A stretch of DNA of 64,000 nt. Origin: Roseiflexus castenholzii DSM 13941 (GTDB taxonomy: Bacteria; Chloroflexota; Chloroflexia; Chloroflexales; Roseiflexaceae). The notes beneath the pieces were generated by a model, which saw only the letters and a list, made by a program, of their open reading frames with translations, made no database searches and was not told the origin of the DNA. Made by a program: the position numbers and the translations under genes. The stretch lies in the NCBI RefSeq assembly GCF_000017805.1, contig NC_009767.1, forward strand, positions 248,001 to 312,000, given 5' to 3'. Positions 61,959-64,000 of the stretch are shown one piece after another. Each line of letters opens with the position of its first letter. Within the stretch, counting starts at the first letter, position 1.

Positions 61959-62615
61959 ATGACGACACCTACAGAATTGAGACACTTTCCACTCTTTGCG
62001 GCGCTGGATGATCGCGCGCTGGCAGATGCAGCGCGCCTTATGGAGTCGCGCACGTATCGTCCTGGTGAATACATCGCCTACGAGGGAGAACGACCGGCTG
62101 GCGTGTATTTTGTGCAGCGCGGCAGGGTGCGTTTATCGCGCACCGCGCCGGACGGTCGCGAGCAGGTGCTGGCGATGGTCGGCGCTGGCGAAAACTTCAA
62201 TGCCGTCGCAATCTTCGACAGCCATGGCAACCTGACGACAGCGCGCGCGATGAGTCTGGTTCAATGCCTGATCTTGCCAGGGGATGCGCTGATCACCCTC
62301 ATTCGCCGTCACCCCGACCTGGCGCTGGCGATGCTGCGCGAAATGGCGGGGCAACTGCGCAACCTGGCTGTGCTGGTCGAAGACCTGGCATTCCGGTCGG
62401 TGCGCGAGCGACTGGCGCGCGAACTCTTGCGTGAGGCGCGTGAAGGCGCCGCCGAACTGACCCATCAGGAACTTGCAGAACGCACAGCCACCGTGCGCGA
62501 GATCGCCGGACGGGCGCTGCGCCAGCTGGCACAGGAAGGACTCGTGCGGTTGGAGCGCGGGCGCGTGGTGGTGCTCGACCCGGACGGGCTGGCGCGCATC
62601 GGGGATGGCGAGTGA
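61959..62615 (+). CDS. Crp/Fnr-family transcriptional regulator
   Basis: A 218-aa regulator. The cyclic-nucleotide-binding-like domain (about 10-125) contains RTYRPGEYIAYEGERPAGVYFVQRGRVRLS, shown in part, and the winged helix-turn-helix (about 150-215) contains ELTHQELAERTATVREIAGRALRQL. There are no Fnr-type cysteines, so oxygen sensing through an iron-sulfur cluster is unlikely; the usual cAMP-contact Arg/Ser pair is also not evident, so the ligand is unknown. Divergent from the M1 peptidase, which it may regulate. Confidence 0.92.
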   Translation: MTTPTELRHFPLFAALDDRALADAARLMESRTYRPGEYIAYEGERPAGVYFVQRGRVRLSRTAPDGREQVLAMVGAGENFNAVAIFDSHGNLTTARAMSLVQCLILPGDALITLIRRHPDLALAMLREMAGQLRNLAVLVEDLAFRSVRERLARELLREAREGAAELTHQELAERTATVREIAGRALRQLAQEGLVRLERGRVVVLDPDGLARIGDGE

Positions 62616-62908
62616 GGGACGAGACGCCGGTGAGTGACGCAGAGCGCAACGGGTGAAGGCGAGAAGGCGGGAAGGTAGCGCCGTCGTATTGCAATCGCTC
62701 CATGGCACACGTTGAATATCGAACGGATCCGAACCTTGAGGTCTTTGCCGTAAAACCGTCCTTGCCGTGGAAACACTGCCGGCAGAGTGGTTTCTGCCCA
62801 CTGCGAGCGCGCCGCCCGACCTTCAGGGTCTCGAGGGACATGAGAGCGATCAGGGACTGAAGACGGACAGGTTGTGGAACTAAAGTCACAGAAAAGTTGA
62901 AGTGCGCG
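62616..62908. other. intergenic region upstream of ferredoxin
   Basis: A 339-bp spacer with no credible gene. A short frame from 62703 (MAHVEYRTDPNLEVFAV) has no ribosome binding site and no recognised motif. The final 50 bp hold the ferredoxin promoter and ribosome binding site. Confidence 0.5.
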
Positions 62909-62917
62909 TGCTATGAT
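62909..62917 (+). promoter_or_regulatory. extended -10 promoter of the ferredoxin gene
   Basis: TGCTATGAT is an extended -10 element 37 nt upstream of ATG 62955, leaving a short leader that contains AGAGGAGAC. Confidence 0.5.
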
Positions 62918-62954
62918 GCGGGTGTGGAAGATTTCACCCAAAGAGGAGACAGAT

Positions 62955-63191
62955 ATGGCGTATATCATTGCGGAGCCTTGCATCGGCGTAAAAGATGCTT
63001 CGTGTGTGGCGGTCTGCCCGGTGGACTGTATCTACGAGGGCGAGGACCAGTACTACATCAACCCTGAAGAGTGCATCGACTGCGGCGCCTGTGAGCCAGA
63101 GTGCCCGGTTGAGGCGATCTTTGCCGATGACTCGGTGCCGGAGCAGTGGCACAGCTACATCGAGAAGAACCGCGCGTTCTTCGGGTTGTGA
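62955..63191 (+). CDS. ferredoxin, 7Fe/8Fe type
   Basis: A 78-aa electron carrier. Cysteines C9, C17, C21 and C25 (PCIGVKDASCVAVCPVDC) and C40, C43, C46 and C50 (CIDCGACEPECP) give the spacing of Azotobacter-type ferredoxins, with one regular 4Fe-4S cluster and a second site of the 3Fe-4S or 4Fe-4S type. RBS AGAGGAGAC is 6 nt before ATG 62955. It is monocistronic, with its own extended -10 promoter and a GNRA-looped terminator. Confidence 0.95.
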   Translation: MAYIIAEPCIGVKDASCVAVCPVDCIYEGEDQYYINPEECIDCGACEPECPVEAIFADDSVPEQWHSYIEKNRAFFGL

Positions 63192-63216
63192 TACGTCGGT
63201 CCGTTGCGTTGAATGG

Positions 63217-63240
63217 GGCGCTCCGCAAGGGGCGCCTTAT
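63217..63240 (+). terminator. intrinsic terminator of the ferredoxin gene
   Basis: GGCGCTCC pairs with GGGGCGCC around the tetraloop GCAA, followed by TTAT. The stem starts 26 nt after the ferredoxin stop codon. The T-tract is short, so efficiency is uncertain. Confidence 0.55.
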
Positions 63241-63384
63241 GCTATTCCAGGGAGCAGGGAGGAGGGAACGTTCAACCCTCCTAGTGCATTGTGCGTCTGC
63301 CGTGTGCCACATTTCACCGTTGCGGCGCGACAACGCTCCTTCCACCTGCCGCCTGTCCCCCTCAATCCTCCCTGTGTGCTATAA

Positions 63385-63883
63385 TACCAATGACCGGTGA
63401 CCATCCGGCATGGTCACCCCGAGCCGCGCGAGGGGTCGTGCGCGACCCGCTTAGATTCCTCGCGGCGCTCGGAATGCCAAGTCGCGGCGCTCGGAATGCC
63501 AAGTCGCGGCGCTCGGAATGCCAAGTCGCGGCGCGCGGAATGCCAAGTCGCGGCGCTCGGAATGCCAAGTCGCGGCGCTCGGAATGCCAAGTCGCGGCGC
63601 GCGGAATGCCAAGTCGCGGCGCTCGGAATGCCAAGTCGCGGCGCTCGGAATGCCAAGTCGCGGCGCTCGGAATGCCAAGTCGCGGCGCTCGGAATGCCAA
63701 GTCGCGGCGCGCGGAATGCCAAGTCGCGGCGCTCGGAATGCCAAGTCGCGGCGCGCGGAATGCCAAGTCGCGGCGCGCGGAATGCCAAGTCGCGGCGCTC
63801 GGAATGCCAAGTCGCGGCGCTCGGAATGCCAAGTCGCGGCGCTCGGAATGACACACAAGCGGCATCGTCAATCGTCATTGGTA
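63385..63883 (+). repeat. dispersed TIR element, copy 7, with eighteen 22-bp units
   Basis: From TACCAATGAC to GTCATTGGTA. The unit (ggaatgccaagtcgcggcgc core) repeats 18 times at exact 22-bp spacing from 63471 to 63845. Some units carry gcgcgcgg in place of gcgctcgg, and these variants recur irregularly, as expected of an array growing by unequal exchange. Both strands stay open in several frames, giving spurious repetitive ORFs of about 120-190 codons. Confidence 0.93.
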
Positions 63884-63887
63884 TAAT
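63879..63887 (+). promoter_or_regulatory. extended -10 formed at the right end of TIR copy 7
   Basis: The element terminus CATTGGTA joined to flanking TAAT reads TGGTATAAT, a perfect extended -10, 35 nt before the ATG of the partial gene at 63923. Confidence 0.5.
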
Positions 63888-63922
63888 TTGTGAGGAACAC
63901 TGGCGCAGGGGGATGCCTGCCC

Positions 63923-64000
63923 ATGACACGTTTCGACTTTCGGACGTTTCTGCTTATCTTTGGTGCGGCATGCGTTGGCGCGGTGTGGGCGACGCATCAG
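63923..64000 (+). CDS. partial gene, N-terminus of a membrane or secreted protein
   Basis: The frame begins MTRFDFRTFLLIFGAACVGAV and runs off the window. A basic start followed by a hydrophobic stretch suggests a signal peptide or membrane helix. Purine-rich AGGGGGG lies about 11 nt upstream. A competing ATG at 63913 in another frame has closer spacing to that site, so the frame is not certain. Confidence 0.4.
   Translation, partial: MTRFDFRTFLLIFGAACVGAVWATHQ

Noticed and set aside
63414..63929. Repetitive proteins of 120-190 aa on both strands
   Set aside because: They arise because the 22-bp array has no stop codons in several frames. Both strands are open at once, there is no ribosome binding site, and the frame cycles with the 22-bp period.

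Overview
The window is a GC-rich (about 60%) bacterial chromosome segment, most consistent with a filamentous anoxygenic phototroph of the Chloroflexota, close to Roseiflexus. This taxon call is an inference from protein style (GT87 membrane proteins, DUF820/Uma2, TgpA-type transglutaminase, ApbE plus ferric-reductase-like protein) and from the abundance of short dispersed intergenic repeats; no rRNA gene is present. I see about 47 credible protein genes, one tRNA-Gly(TCC), no CRISPR array and no intact transposase. Coordinates are my own start choices, based on ribosome binding sites, family length or leaderless promoters.

Layout. 1-862: intergenic, with several repeat families. 862-6355: cell-surface polysaccharide genes (GT2, SDR epimerase, DegT aminotransferase, GT87 membrane protein). 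6408-12007: OsmC, guaB with a hairpin-containing leader, a polytopic membrane protein, tRNA-Gly, a PfkB sugar kinase. 12053-13710: MoxR ATPase facing a NarL-type regulator. 13991-15247: peptidoglycan amidase with a triplicated C-terminal repeat. 15360-26709: a tightly spaced plus-strand cluster of a membrane sensor-like protein, a small membrane protein, a 2262-aa NACHT-like ATPase with about fifty TPRs, a 28-aa proline-rich peptide, and a TPR protein with a caspase/gingipain-fold protease domain. This cluster is the best candidate here for an undescribed signalling, self-killing or defence system.

26988-31036: Uma2 protein, glycosyltransferase, Nudix hydrolase, membrane microprotein, metallophosphoesterase. 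31033-33126: membrane protein and a subtilase-TM-FHA fusion. 33852-40101: a redox/membrane block (haem-binding protein, ferric-reductase-like protein, ApbE, Pro-rich protein, PepSY protein) divergent from an OmpR/histidine kinase pair. 40298-49480: truncated voltage-gated channel, M42 peptidase, proline-racemase-like enzyme, TPR membrane protein, GH18 protein, zincin, ECF sigma factor, PhoU, acylphosphatase, LLM oxidoreductase. 49647-52173: OB-fold-like protein and a pair of small proteins, the first with a His/Cys pattern. 52654-63191: transglutaminase, TatD, hybrid kinase, uracil-DNA glycosylase, acyl-CoA dehydrogenase, DUF429-like protein, M1 peptidase, Crp/Fnr regulator, ferredoxin. A partial gene runs off the right end.

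A striking genome-level feature is a seven-copy family of about 147-bp elements with 10-bp terminal inverted repeats (TACCAATGAC/GTCATTGGTA). An internal 22-bp unit has expanded to 12 copies (near 33.2 kb) and 18 copies (near 63.6 kb). These elements truncate a channel gene, supply the last codons of a histidine kinase, and can create extended -10 promoters at their ends. Several genes (tatD, the hybrid kinase, M1 peptidase, Crp/Fnr regulator, UDG) appear to be transcribed as leaderless mRNAs from extended -10 elements 6-8 nt before the start codon.
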